The notes beneath the pieces were generated by a model that saw only the letters and a program-made list of their open reading frames with translations, had not been told where the DNA came from and made no database searches. A DNA stretch of 64,000 nt from NCBI RefSeq assembly GCF_001676615.1, contig NZ_LYXZ01000051.1:53948-117947 (forward strand). The letters run 5' to 3'. Shown here piece after piece: positions 22,915 to 31,281 of this stretch; positions within the stretch are counted from its first letter, which is position 1, and every line of letters starts with the position of its first letter. The translations under genes and the position numbers were made by a program. This stretch comes from Labrys sp. WJW (GTDB lineage Bacteria > Pseudomonadota > Alphaproteobacteria > Rhizobiales > Labraceae).

Positions 22915-23310
22915 ATGCAGAAGCCTACCTGGTGGTCGAATAATCTTTCCCTCGGCAATGTCATCACGATCGTGATGCTGGTCTTCGGCATGGGCGTCGG
23001 CTGGCAGAAGCTCGAAGCCAACGACCTGGCGGCCGAGACCTGGCGCAAGGATCGCGACAAAGCGATCGACGAATTGAGGGTGAAGGTCGCCCCGATCGAG
23101 GGCCTGATCTACCGCCTGGGGCAACAGGAAGCGAATGTCGCGCAGATCAATGCCCGTGTCGATCGGGCCGTCGACTCGATCTCAGACCAGCTGAAGGAAC
23201 TGCGCAAGGACGTCGGCCAGGTCGGCACCGCGGTTGCCGTTCTCACCCGCTCGATCGAGACGCAGGGGCGTCGCGACGACGCCTTGCCGTCGACCGGACG
23301 GCCCCGCTGA
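22915..23310 (+). CDS. Single-span membrane protein with coiled coil, last prophage gene
   Basis: 131 residues from ATG 22915, chosen because GGAGGA lies 6-12 bases upstream; ATGs at 22885 and 22900 are in frame but less well placed. One membrane segment is at about residues 12-30 (LGNVITIVMLVFGMGVGW). It is followed by a long heptad-like helix to about residue 112 (DLAAETWRKDRDKAIDELR ... ISDQLKELRKDVGQV). Not recognised as a named family. In a lysis cassette it could be an antiholin, an i-spanin or an exclusion protein. It follows the o-spanin closely and ends 130 bases before tRNA-Lys. Confidence 0.55.
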   Translation: MQKPTWWSNNLSLGNVITIVMLVFGMGVGWQKLEANDLAAETWRKDRDKAIDELRVKVAPIEGLIYRLGQQEANVAQINARVDRAVDSISDQLKELRKDVGQVGTAVAVLTRSIETQGRRDDALPSTGRPR

Positions 23311-23330
23311 AACCCATGATTATGAACAAA

Positions 23331-23382
23331 GGTCGCACATGCGACCTGTGCGACCCCTTAGACTGATCGCACAGGGGTCGCA
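23331..23382. repeat. Cluster of TGCGACC inverted and direct repeats beside the tRNA
   Basis: GGTCGCA (23331-23337) and TGCGACC (23340-23346) form a 2-base-spaced palindrome. TGCGACCCC (23349-23357) and GGGGTCGCA (23374-23382) form a second, 9-bp inverted repeat with a 16-base spacer. Four copies of the same heptamer within 52 bases next to the presumed attachment site look like integrase arm-type or directionality-factor sites, or an operator. The rest of 23311-23440 contains no gene. Confidence 0.45.
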
Positions 23383-23440
23383 TGTTCTGTTTGCGTTCCG
23401 AAGGGCTCGGAAAATTCTTGAGCAATTTCAAGGGTGTTTT

Positions 23441-23516
23441 TGGTGAGCTCGCTGGGATTCGAACCCAGGACCCCATGATTAAAAGTCACGTGCTCTACCG
23501 ACTGAGCTACGAGCTC
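23441..23516 (-). tRNA. tRNA-Lys (anticodon UUU)
   Basis: On the minus strand: acceptor GAGCTCG / CGAGCTC, D-arm GCTCAGTCGGTAGAGC, anticodon loop CTTTTAA with UUU, T-arm CTGGGTTCGAATCCCAG, discriminator A, and CCA encoded at 23441-23443. The 3' end faces the prophage, so the phage probably integrated into the 3' half of this gene and restored it. Confidence 0.97.
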
Positions 23517-23729
23517 TCACCAGGCAGGACCTTGCCCTGCAATTGCGGTGTCTCTAAGCGTCATGAGCGGATGGGTCAAGCTGCCATTGCGGCGTGCCAT
23601 GCAAAAATGGCGCGTCATCCCCTCGTCATGCTCATGAAGTGATGAATACATGCGCTTGCGACAGCTGAAAACGGTGCTAAGCACGTAACGGACGATAAGC
23701 TGCCGGGGGCGGCAAAAGGAGATCAGCCA

Positions 23730-24722
23730 ATGCAATTGGGAATCATCGGCCTGGGCCGCATGGGCGGCAACATTGCCCGCCGCCTGATGAAGAACGGCCA
23801 CACCACCGTCGTCTATGACCGCGCTCCTCCGGCGGTCCAGGCTCTGGTGGCCGAAGGCTCGGTTGGTGCGAGCGATCTTGCCGATCTCGTCTCGAAGCTG
23901 ACGCCGCCGCGCGCCGTCTGGGTCATGCTGCCGGCGGGGGCCATCACCCAGGGCACCATCGACCAGCTTTCGCGCCTGATGTCTCCGGGCGACGTGATCA
24001 TCGATGGCGGCAACACCAATTGGAAGGACGACGTCCGCCGCGGCAAGGAACTGGCCGCCAAGGGGCTCGATTATATCGATGTCGGCACCTCCGGCGGTGT
24101 CTGGGGCCTGGATCGCGGTTATTGCATGATGATCGGCGGCAAGACCGAAACGGTCACCCGCCTCGATCCGATCTTCGCCACGCTGGCGCCGGGCATCGGC
24201 AATGTGCCGCGCACACCGGGGCGCGACAAGCACGATCCGCGCGCCGAGCAGGGTTATATCCACGCCGGCCCCTGCGGCGCCGGACATTTCGTCAAGATGA
24301 TCCACAACGGCATCGAATACGGCCTGATGCAGGCCTATGCGGAAGGTTTCGACATCCTGCGCTCCGCTGCCAACGAAGGCCGGGCCGAAGGCGAGAAATT
24401 CGATTTCAACATGGCCGATATCGCCGAAGTCTGGCGTCGCGGCAGCGTCGTCACGTCCTGGCTGCTCGACCTGACGGCGAGCGCGCTCGCCGCCGACGAG
24501 GAATTGAGCGAATATTCCGGTTTCGTGGAAGATTCCGGCGAAGGACGCTGGACGATCGAGGCGGCCATCGACCAGGCCGTACCGGCCGAAGTCCTTACCG
24601 CCGCTCTCTACACCCGTTTCCGCTCCCGCCAGGAGCACACCTATGCGGAGAAGATCCTCTCCGCCATGCGTAAGGGGTTCGGCGGTCACGTCGAACCGAA
24701 GAATTCCGCGCCCAAGGCTTGA
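23730..24722 (+). CDS. gnd: 6-phosphogluconate dehydrogenase, decarboxylating (short form)
   Basis: Oxidises 6-phosphogluconate to ribulose 5-phosphate and CO2 with NAD(P). 330 residues, the short GndA/YqeC-like class, against about 470 in E. coli. The GLGRMGGNIARRL nucleotide fold is at residues 7-19, IDGGNT at 91-96, DVGTSGGVWGL at 117-127, and GHFVKMIHNGIEYG at 185-198 with the catalytic lysine K189 and N193. ATG 23730 has AAAGGAGAT upstream. It is the first gene of a pentose phosphate operon, 3 bases before zwf. The 213 bases from tRNA-Lys to here contain no other gene and should hold the promoter. Confidence 0.95.
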   Translation: MQLGIIGLGRMGGNIARRLMKNGHTTVVYDRAPPAVQALVAEGSVGASDLADLVSKLTPPRAVWVMLPAGAITQGTIDQLSRLMSPGDVIIDGGNTNWKDDVRRGKELAAKGLDYIDVGTSGGVWGLDRGYCMMIGGKTETVTRLDPIFATLAPGIGNVPRTPGRDKHDPRAEQGYIHAGPCGAGHFVKMIHNGIEYGLMQAYAEGFDILRSAANEGRAEGEKFDFNMADIAEVWRRGSVVTSWLLDLTASALAADEELSEYSGFVEDSGEGRWTIEAAIDQAVPAEVLTAALYTRFRSRQEHTYAEKILSAMRKGFGGHVEPKNSAPKA

Positions 24723-24725
24723 GTT

Positions 24726-26246
24726 ATGAATGCCCACCACATCAACAAGGGCGGCGCTGCCGGCCCTTGCTGCTTCGTCGTTTTCGGCGCCAATGGCGAC
24801 CTGACCAAGCGCCTGCTCGTCCCTGCCCTCTATAATCTTGCGGCCACCGGCCTGCTGCCGGAAAACTTCGCCATTATCGGCGTGGTGCGCCGGCCCATGG
24901 CGGACGATGTCTTCCGCCAGTCCCTGGTGGATGGCCTCAAGCAGTTCGCCACCCGCCCGGTCGACCAGGCCGTCGCCGACAAACTCTTCGCCTGCGTCAC
25001 CAGCGTGGTCGCCGAAGTCGAGAACCCAGACAGTTTCCGGGATCTCGCCCGGCACCTGGAAAAGGTCGAGGGCGCGCGCAACACCGGCGGCAACCGCCTC
25101 TTCTACCTGGCGACGCCGCCATCGGGCTTCGCGCCGATCACCCGGCTCCTGCAGGAGGTCGGCCTCAGCCAGGAGGTGGAAGGCGGGCCCTGGCGGCGCG
25201 TCATCATCGAAAAGCCGTTCGGCACCGATCTTGCTTCGGCCCAGGCCCTCAACCGGCAGCTCTTGAGCGTGCTGAGCGAAGACCAGATCTATCGGATGGA
25301 TCACTATCTGGGCAAGGAGACGGTCCAGAACATCATGATCCTGCGCTTCGCCAATGGCCTGTTCGAGCCGATCTGGAACCGCGATCATATTGACCATGTC
25401 CAGATCAGCGTGGCCGAGACCGTCACGGTCGAGCGCCGCGGCGCCTTCTACGACGCCACCGGCGCCCTGCGCGACATGGTGCCGAACCATCTGTGCCAGC
25501 TGCTGTCACTGGTCGCCATGGAGCCGCCGGCCCGCTACTCGGCCAATTCGGTGCGTTCGGAGAAGGCGGAGGCCCTGGCGGCAATCACGCAATACACGCC
25601 CGAACAGGCGATCCTGAACTCGGTGCGGGCGCAATACGGCCCCGGCATCATCAAGGATACCCCGATCACGGCCTATCGTGCCTCGCAGGACGTCAATCCC
25701 AAGAGCGTCACGCCGACCTTCACCGCGATCAAATTCGCCATCGACAATTGGCGCTGGGCGGGGGTGCCCTTCTATCTGCGCACCGGCAAGGCTCTCGCCA
25801 AGCGCAAGACCGAAGTGGCGATCCGCTTCAAGGATGCGCCGATCGCCATGTTCCGCGACACCGCCTTGTCCGGCATGGGTCCCAACACGCTGGTGCTCGA
25901 CATTCAGCCGGAGGAAGGCATCACGCTGCACTTCAACGCCAAGGTGCCGGGCCCCAAGATCGACCTGGCCGGTGTCGGCATGGACTTCAAATACAAGGAT
26001 TATTTCGAGGCGGCCGCGAGCACCGGCTATGAAACGCTGATCTATGACTGCATGATCGGTGACGCCATGCTGTTCCAGCGCGCCGATGGAGTCGAGGCCG
26101 GCTGGGCGGCAGTACAGCCCTTCCTCGATGCCTGGGCCAATGCAGGCGATCGAGGGCTCGCCACCTATGCGGCCGGTTCCGAAGGCCCGGCGGCAGCAGA
26201 GGTCATGCTTGCCCGTGACGGACGCAGCTGGCGGCCGATCGCATGA
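24726..26246 (+). CDS. zwf: Glucose-6-phosphate 1-dehydrogenase
   Basis: Oxidises glucose 6-phosphate to 6-phosphogluconolactone, entering the pentose phosphate and Entner-Doudoroff routes. 506 residues, normal length. FGANGDLTKRLL (about 20-31) is the nucleotide-binding motif, EKPFGTDL the substrate lysine region, and RMDHYLGKE (190-198) the active-site motif with D192, H193 and K197; the family consensus is RIDHYLGKE, so methionine replaces isoleucine. VPNHLCQLL provides the second conserved histidine. The stop overlaps the pgl start (ATGA), so zwf and pgl are coupled. Confidence 0.96.
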   Translation: MNAHHINKGGAAGPCCFVVFGANGDLTKRLLVPALYNLAATGLLPENFAIIGVVRRPMADDVFRQSLVDGLKQFATRPVDQAVADKLFACVTSVVAEVENPDSFRDLARHLEKVEGARNTGGNRLFYLATPPSGFAPITRLLQEVGLSQEVEGGPWRRVIIEKPFGTDLASAQALNRQLLSVLSEDQIYRMDHYLGKETVQNIMILRFANGLFEPIWNRDHIDHVQISVAETVTVERRGAFYDATGALRDMVPNHLCQLLSLVAMEPPARYSANSVRSEKAEALAAITQYTPEQAILNSVRAQYGPGIIKDTPITAYRASQDVNPKSVTPTFTAIKFAIDNWRWAGVPFYLRTGKALAKRKTEVAIRFKDAPIAMFRDTALSGMGPNTLVLDIQPEEGITLHFNAKVPGPKIDLAGVGMDFKYKDYFEAAASTGYETLIYDCMIGDAMLFQRADGVEAGWAAVQPFLDAWANAGDRGLATYAAGSEGPAAAEVMLARDGRSWRPIA

Positions 26247-26968
26247 GCAGCGAACGCATCATCGATGTCTCGGACAATGCCGACGCCCTGGCCGACCGTG
26301 CGGCCGACTGGTTCGTCGCCGAACTCAAGGGACGGCCGGGGCCGATTGCCGTGGCGCTATCCGGGGGCTCGACACCCAAGCGCCTCTATGAGCGCCTGGC
26401 TCGCGATCCCTGGCGTTCCGCCCTGCCCTTCGAGCGCATTCATTGGTTCTGGGGCGATGAGCGCATCGTGCCTGCCGACGATGCCAGGCGCAACACGCTG
26501 ATGGCCAAGGCGGCCCTGCTCGATCATGTCCCGGTGCCCGAGCAGAACATCCATGAGATCGCGGCCGCACCCGTCTCGCCCGAGGCGGCAGCGCAGGACT
26601 ATGAGCAGGCACTCAAGGCTTATTATGGCGCCGAGGTGCTCGATCCGGATCGGCCGCTCTTCGATATCATGCTGCTCGGCATCGGGTCCGACGGGCATAC
26701 GGCTTCCCTCTTTCCGGGCAAGCCAGCCCTGGCGGTAAGGGACCGCTGGGTCGTTCACTCCGATCCGGGCCTGGATCCCTTCGTGCCGCGGGTCACCCTG
26801 ACCTTCCCTGCCATTGCCTCCAGCCGGGCTGTCGCTTTCCTCGCGGCCGGGGCCGACAAGCGGGAGACGCTCTCAAAGGTCTTCGCGGGGGCCGATCTGC
26901 CGTCGGCCCATGTCGAGGCCGCCGGTCCGATTCACTGGTTCCTGGACAAGGCAGCCGTGCCTGGTTGA
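26243..26968 (+). CDS. pgl: 6-phosphogluconolactonase
   Basis: Hydrolyses 6-phosphogluconolactone to 6-phosphogluconate. 241 residues of the DevB/NagB-like family. VALSGGSTPKRLYERLA (about 36-52) is the phosphate-binding motif, HWFWGDERIVP the second signature and LLGIGSDGHTASLFPG the third, with the conserved DGH. It overlaps zwf by 4 bases and completes gnd-zwf-pgl, so substrate is passed through three enzymes made from one message. Confidence 0.95.
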   Translation: MSSERIIDVSDNADALADRAADWFVAELKGRPGPIAVALSGGSTPKRLYERLARDPWRSALPFERIHWFWGDERIVPADDARRNTLMAKAALLDHVPVPEQNIHEIAAAPVSPEAAAQDYEQALKAYYGAEVLDPDRPLFDIMLLGIGSDGHTASLFPGKPALAVRDRWVVHSDPGLDPFVPRVTLTFPAIASSRAVAFLAAGADKRETLSKVFAGADLPSAHVEAAGPIHWFLDKAAVPG

Positions 26969-27019
26969 CCTGCTGGCAGTTTCGCTGTCTTGGCGAAGGG
27001 CGTGGCTTTTGGGGGAATG

Positions 27020-28534
27020 ATGGCGGGACGAGTAAGCGTAGCCGCGCTGGCCGCGATGCTGGCGACGGGCCTCGCCGGGCAGGCTTCGGCGGAGATGTTC
27101 CCGATCTATCGGTCGGACGACTATTGCCTGGATACCGTCGGCCGTCCGCCGAAGGTGACGTTGGACAGCCCGGACATGGTCGCCTGCTTCAACCGGGAGG
27201 CGACGGCCTATGTCGAGTTGAACGATATCTGGGCCAAGGTGCCGGATGCCATTCAGAGCGCCTGCTATGCCGAAGGCCGGACCAGGATCGAAACGGGAGC
27301 CGGCTCCTACGCCAGGCACCTGGCCTGTACACAGCGCGAGATTGCCGATCGGTCCCGTCCCAGCACCGGCATGCCGGTGACCGACTGCGACCGCCTCGCT
27401 TCGCGCGGCGGAAGCGATCCGCTCTCCCTCGCTCCGGGGTTTGCCATGGGCGACATCGATCACGCCAAGGCGATCCCGGCTTGTGAGCAGGCCCTGGCCG
27501 GGCAGCCGAAGGAAGGACGGTTCGCCTACATGCTCGGGCGGTCCCTGGAAGGGGCCGGACAGTATGAGAAGGCACGCCAATCCTATCTCCAGGCCATCGA
27601 TCTCGGTGAGAAACGAGCGTTCCTCAACCTGGGCAACCTCTCCGAGGAAGGCCATGGCGCGGAGCCGGATCTTGCGGCGGCCGTGGCATGGTACAGGAAG
27701 GGCGCCGATGCCGGCGAAAGCGGCTGCGAGAACAACCTTGCCGGGCTCTATCTCAGGGGAGACGGCGTCGAACAGAGCGCCGAGCAAGCCCTGGTTCTCT
27801 ATCGCCAAGCCTTCGAGCATGGCGACGGCGAAGCTGCCTATAATCTAGGGGTCATGTACGAACAGGGCAACGGCGTCGAAGCGGATACTGCCGCTGCCGT
27901 CGACTACTATCGCAAGGCTGCAACCGCCGGCAGTGCCAACGGGCAATATGAACTCGCTCGGCGCTATGCCAAGGGAGATGGGGTCGAGAGGAACGCGGCT
28001 CTTGCCGTGGTCTGGTACACCAAGGCAGCGCAACAAGGCCTGGGCTCGGCTCAGATGGATCTCGGCTATGCCTATGACGAGGGGCTGGGTTTGTCCCCCG
28101 AACCGGCTGAAGCAGCCAGATGGTATGCCAAGGCCGCAGACAATGGATATAACGCGGCGCGGCACAACCTGGCGTTGTTCTACGCCGAAGGCAAGGGCGT
28201 CCCCAAGGATCCCGCCAGGGCGGTTTCTCTGTATCGACAGGCTGCCGAGGATGGCTATATCCCTTCCCAGACCAATCTTGCCGCGCAACTTGCCGATGGT
28301 ACCGGTGCGCCCAAGGACGAAGTCGAGGCGTTGAAATGGTTCAGGCTGGCGGCCGGGCAGGACGAACCGGTTGCCCAGTTCAATCTCGGCGTTTTCTATG
28401 AAAACGGGCGCGGGATCCGCGCCAGCAAGAAGGACGCCATCGCCTGGTATCGCAAGGCCGCCGCCCAGGGGCATGAGAAAGCCAAGGTGGCTCTCGATCG
28501 GCTCATCGGCAAGAAAACCCGCAAGAAGGCATAG
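27020..28534 (+). CDS. Exported Sel1-repeat (SLR) protein
   Basis: 504 residues from ATG 27020 (ATG 27017 is adjacent; TTG 26990 is unlikely). Residues 1-26 are a signal peptide (VSVAALAAMLATGLAGQASA), so the protein is periplasmic or surface-bound. After a 130-residue N-terminal part with several cysteines, there are about nine Sel1 repeats from residue 190 to the end (for example AVAWYRKGADAGESGCENNL, ALVLYRQAFEHGDGEAAYNL, AVSLYRQAAEDGYIPSQTNL). These make a helical solenoid for protein-protein binding. The C-terminus is strongly basic. A specific partner is not evident. It ends 8 bases before sseA. Confidence 0.85.
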   Translation: MAGRVSVAALAAMLATGLAGQASAEMFPIYRSDDYCLDTVGRPPKVTLDSPDMVACFNREATAYVELNDIWAKVPDAIQSACYAEGRTRIETGAGSYARHLACTQREIADRSRPSTGMPVTDCDRLASRGGSDPLSLAPGFAMGDIDHAKAIPACEQALAGQPKEGRFAYMLGRSLEGAGQYEKARQSYLQAIDLGEKRAFLNLGNLSEEGHGAEPDLAAAVAWYRKGADAGESGCENNLAGLYLRGDGVEQSAEQALVLYRQAFEHGDGEAAYNLGVMYEQGNGVEADTAAAVDYYRKAATAGSANGQYELARRYAKGDGVERNAALAVVWYTKAAQQGLGSAQMDLGYAYDEGLGLSPEPAEAARWYAKAADNGYNAARHNLALFYAEGKGVPKDPARAVSLYRQAAEDGYIPSQTNLAAQLADGTGAPKDEVEALKWFRLAAGQDEPVAQFNLGVFYENGRGIRASKKDAIAWYRKAAAQGHEKAKVALDRLIGKKTRKKA

Positions 28535-28542
28535 GAAATACC

Positions 28543-29388
28543 ATGACCTCCTCTCCCCATCTGGTTTCCACCGCTTGGCTGGCCGCGCATCTTGGCGACG
28601 AGAATCTGGCGGTCGTCGATGGTTCCTGGCATCTGCCGGCGACCAATCGCAATGGTCATGCGGAATATCTGGCTGCTCATATTCCCGGCGCCGTCTTTTT
28701 CGATATCGACAAGATCGTGGATGCGAGCAGCGGGCTGCCCCATATGTTGCCCAGCCCCGAGGTTTTCTCTGCAGCCGTCGGTGCTCTCGGCATCACCGAG
28801 AACAAGCATATCGTCGTCTATGACGGTGCCGGCCTGTTCTCGGCGCCACGGGTGTGGTGGACCTTCCGGATCTTCGGCGCATCCAGGGTCTCCGTCCTCG
28901 ATGGCGGTTTTCCGCTTTGGCAGGTCGAGAACCGTCCGGTCGAGAGCGGTGAGATGCAGCCGGTGCCGGCTCGCTTCACCGCGCGTTTCGATGGTAGCCA
29001 GGTGAAGAGCGTCGACCAGGTCCAGGCTGCCTTGGCGCAGGGCAGTGCGGAAATCGTCGATGCCCGGCCGGCGGAGCGCTTCCGCGGGGACGCGCCGGAA
29101 CCGCGGCCGGGCGTACGCCCGGGGCACATGCCGGGTGCCCGTAACCTTCCCTATGCCGCTGTTGTCGAAAATGGCCGCCTGGCCTCCCCGGAGACAATCA
29201 CGGAGGCGATGGCAGCGGCTGGCATCGATACCCAAAAACCGCTGGTGACGAGCTGTGGCTCGGGCGTGTCGGCTGCCATTCTGGCCCTGGCCTTCGATGC
29301 CGTCGGCAAGCCGGTCGAGGGCATCTATGACGGATCCTGGGCCGAATGGGGCGCCCGGCCGGATCTGCCTTTGGCAACGGGCGATTGA
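28543..29388 (+). CDS. sseA: 3-mercaptopyruvate sulfurtransferase
   Basis: 281 residues with two rhodanese domains. The first (VSTAWLAAHLGDENLAVVDGSW) is inactive; the second has the active loop CGSGVSA with nucleophile C238 and a rhodanese end (YDGSWAEWG). CGSG followed by V and a small polar residue marks mercaptopyruvate sulfurtransferase rather than thiosulfate rhodanese (CRxGx). The enzyme moves sulfur from 3-mercaptopyruvate to thiols or cyanide in cysteine breakdown. It is 8 bases behind the Sel1 gene and ends at the bidirectional terminator shared with rlpA. Confidence 0.9.
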   Translation: MTSSPHLVSTAWLAAHLGDENLAVVDGSWHLPATNRNGHAEYLAAHIPGAVFFDIDKIVDASSGLPHMLPSPEVFSAAVGALGITENKHIVVYDGAGLFSAPRVWWTFRIFGASRVSVLDGGFPLWQVENRPVESGEMQPVPARFTARFDGSQVKSVDQVQAALAQGSAEIVDARPAERFRGDAPEPRPGVRPGHMPGARNLPYAAVVENGRLASPETITEAMAAAGIDTQKPLVTSCGSGVSAAILALAFDAVGKPVEGIYDGSWAEWGARPDLPLATGD

Positions 29389-29435
29389 AACGCTTCGCTC
29401 TACGACGGCAAAAATCGCTTCATCTGCGCAAAAAT

Positions 29436-29467
29436 AAAGCTCGCACAAGGATATGTGCGAGCTTTTT
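29436..29467. terminator. Bidirectional intrinsic terminator between sseA and rlpA
   Basis: AAAGCTCGCACA (29436-29447), loop AGGATA, TGTGCGAGCTTT (29454-29465) plus two more T. The perfect 12-bp stem has A-run and T-run flanks and serves both converging genes. Confidence 0.92.
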
Positions 29468-29494
29468 GATTCTTTGGTTGGCTGGCGATCCGGC

Positions 29495-30649
29495 CTATTG
29501 TCCCGCCATCGAAGCGGTGACGGGCGGGGTCGGCACCAGAACTGCAGGCCCATGAGCCGGTGTCGCTGCAAAGGCCTGAGCCGTCGGCTGCACGGCCATG
29601 GCCGGTTCCATCGATGCGTCGGGCGCCTTGGCCTTCGCCAGATTCACCTGACCGACGGAGCCGGTCGGCACCTTGCCCAGGACACCGTCCGAACTGCGCG
29701 GGCGCGAGGGCGGCAGCGGCGTGAACGCCATATTGGTCAAGCCAGCCACTTCGGTGGTGGCCACGGGCGGATCCATCGGATCGGCCTGGGCAATGACCGG
29801 CGGCACCATCACCGGCTTGATCTCGGGGGCTGCAAGGCTGGAAGGCCTCGCTTCGGTTGCCGAAGCCACCTGCGTTACGGCCTTGACCGGCAGGATCGGT
29901 GTCACTGTCGGCCGGGTCGGCGGCGCTGCGTCGGCGACCATGGTGTTCGGGAGGCCGGCCGGCAGCGGCGCCGGCGTGCCGTCGGTCCGCAAGGTCGCCA
30001 ACAGCATCTTGTTGTCGGATCCGGATTCGGGAGCGCGGCCGACATACTCGACCTTCACCCGGCCGACGCCGGAACCCTTGAATTGCAAAAGGTCAGCGGC
30101 CCGGCTCGACAGGTCAATCAGGCGGCCATGTACATAGGGGCCGCGATCGTTCACGCGAACGACGATCGAGGTGCCGTTGGTCAGATTGGTGACGCGGGCA
30201 TAGCTCGGCAGCGGCATGGTCTTGTGCGCGGCCGAAAGCCCCGTCATGTCGAAGCGTTCGCCGACAGCCGTCTTGCGGCCGTTGAAGCCCGGGCCGTACC
30301 AAGACGCCAGACCGACGGCGGTGTATTTGGAATCATGGCTTGCCGGCACATAGCGCTTGCCGCCGATGGCATAGGGCTTGTCCGTACCGTTCTTGCTGCG
30401 AACGGGCGGGGTGGCCACACGCATGCCGGCAGGCGGAGGTACCATGGTCGTGCTGGCAGCGGCCGCAACCTGCGTGGTGGCGGGCTTGGGGGCGTAGGCC
30501 TGGTTGGGTGCGGCGCAGCTTGCCAACGCGGCACAGCCGACAAGGGCAACGGTCGCCTTGACGACTGCCCCGGATACCCGGGAAGGAGATGAAGTGTCGG
30601 AAATACGCAACTCGACGCGATTTGGAACAGTCGAGAGGTTTTCCGCCAT
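29495..30649 (-). CDS. rlpA: RlpA-family septal lipoprotein (endolytic peptidoglycan transglycosylase)
   Basis: 384 residues from ATG 30649, chosen for the AAGGA ribosome binding site; the frame is open further upstream but without support. The N-terminus is long (about 25 residues) before the hydrophobic signal VVKATVALVGCAALASC, whose LASC is the lipobox. The double-psi beta-barrel (GLASWYGPGFNGRKTAVGE, the AAHKTMPLPSYARVTNL segment and VVRVNDRGPYV with the catalytic aspartate) spans about residues 105-200. The C-terminal 170 residues are Pro/Ala/Val-rich with no clear SPOR domain. RlpA cuts naked glycan strands at the division site. Confidence 0.88.
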   Translation of the reverse strand: MAENLSTVPNRVELRISDTSSPSRVSGAVVKATVALVGCAALASCAAPNQAYAPKPATTQVAAAASTTMVPPPAGMRVATPPVRSKNGTDKPYAIGGKRYVPASHDSKYTAVGLASWYGPGFNGRKTAVGERFDMTGLSAAHKTMPLPSYARVTNLTNGTSIVVRVNDRGPYVHGRLIDLSSRAADLLQFKGSGVGRVKVEYVGRAPESGSDNKMLLATLRTDGTPAPLPAGLPNTMVADAAPPTRPTVTPILPVKAVTQVASATEARPSSLAAPEIKPVMVPPVIAQADPMDPPVATTEVAGLTNMAFTPLPPSRPRSSDGVLGKVPTGSVGQVNLAKAKAPDASMEPAMAVQPTAQAFAATPAHGPAVLVPTPPVTASMAGQ

Positions 30650-31281
30650 CTCAGAATCCTTCTTATGGAGCGAAGAGGCGCCGTGGTCTGCGAGCGGCCA
30701 TGGCGTGTCCAGCACGACATGGCGGGGCGCAGTACGAACGCAACCTGCTGTTTCATTTCGAAGCACGAAGCCGTTCTGCACTTCGTGTCCGGTTATGGAT
30801 TTCCCCCGATTTCCGCCATAAAGACGCCCTGACATTGCGTCTGAATTGCGGCAGGGTTTCCAAACCGTAAACAGCCGATAGCGCAAGATCAGACAAATTG
30901 AAAGCCCCCGAACGGGCCCATGCGGCACCAGGACACCGGCCCGCTCGTCGCAGCGGTCATGGTGAGGTCAATATTTCCTGAACAAAATCAGTAGGAAAAG
31001 GGCGGTTAACCAGTACGGTCGAGCATTGTTCGATTGCCGGCAAAAAAGTTCACTTCACACAACTTTACAGAGCAGAACCACCCCCGCAAACACGGTCCTG
31101 CCATAGTCGCCGGGCCAGTTTGAGGCGGGCCGGATGACGGAAAGGAATCGAGGGATGGCGCTCGACAGCAAACAGGTATTCCCGGATCGCTCGCGCAATG
31201 CCGTCGACTTGGCTATGTGCTTGGCATGTTGGTGATTCCTGCCCTAGGGTCACTGGAACACACCTTTTCGAAGGCCCCATC
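30650..31281. other. Divergent intergenic region between rlpA and the efflux operon
   Basis: 632 bases with no supported gene. It must contain the rlpA promoter (minus strand) and the efflux operon promoter (plus strand). On the plus strand TTGGCA (31221-31226) and CTAGGG (31244-31249) are 17 bases apart and could be the efflux promoter, though the -10 box is weak. An AT-richer stretch lies at 30965-31080. No TetR-like palindrome stands out and no regulator gene is adjacent. Confidence 0.4.

Larger units (their letters stand above)
1..23440. mobile_element. T7-like (podoviral) prophage, right arm
   Basis: A continuous run of virion and lysis genes in podoviral order: terminase, portal, scaffold, capsid, tail tubes, ejection proteins, fibre, spike, endolysin, holin and spanins. 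The right boundary is placed next to the 3' end of the tRNA-Lys gene at 23441-23516, a common target of temperate phage integrases; this is inference. The left part, which should carry integrase, repressor, replication genes and any phage RNA polymerase, is outside the window. All virion genes look intact, with no frameshifts or premature stops, so the prophage may be functional. Confidence 0.88.

Noticed and set aside
23517..25490. 657-codon minus-strand frame opposite gnd and zwf
   Set aside because: Antisense shadow of two certain enzymes; no family features.
30650..30928. Upstream extension of the rlpA frame
   Set aside because: It would place about 93 residues before the lipoprotein signal; ATG 30649 has a proper ribosome binding site and leaves the signal nearer the N-terminus.
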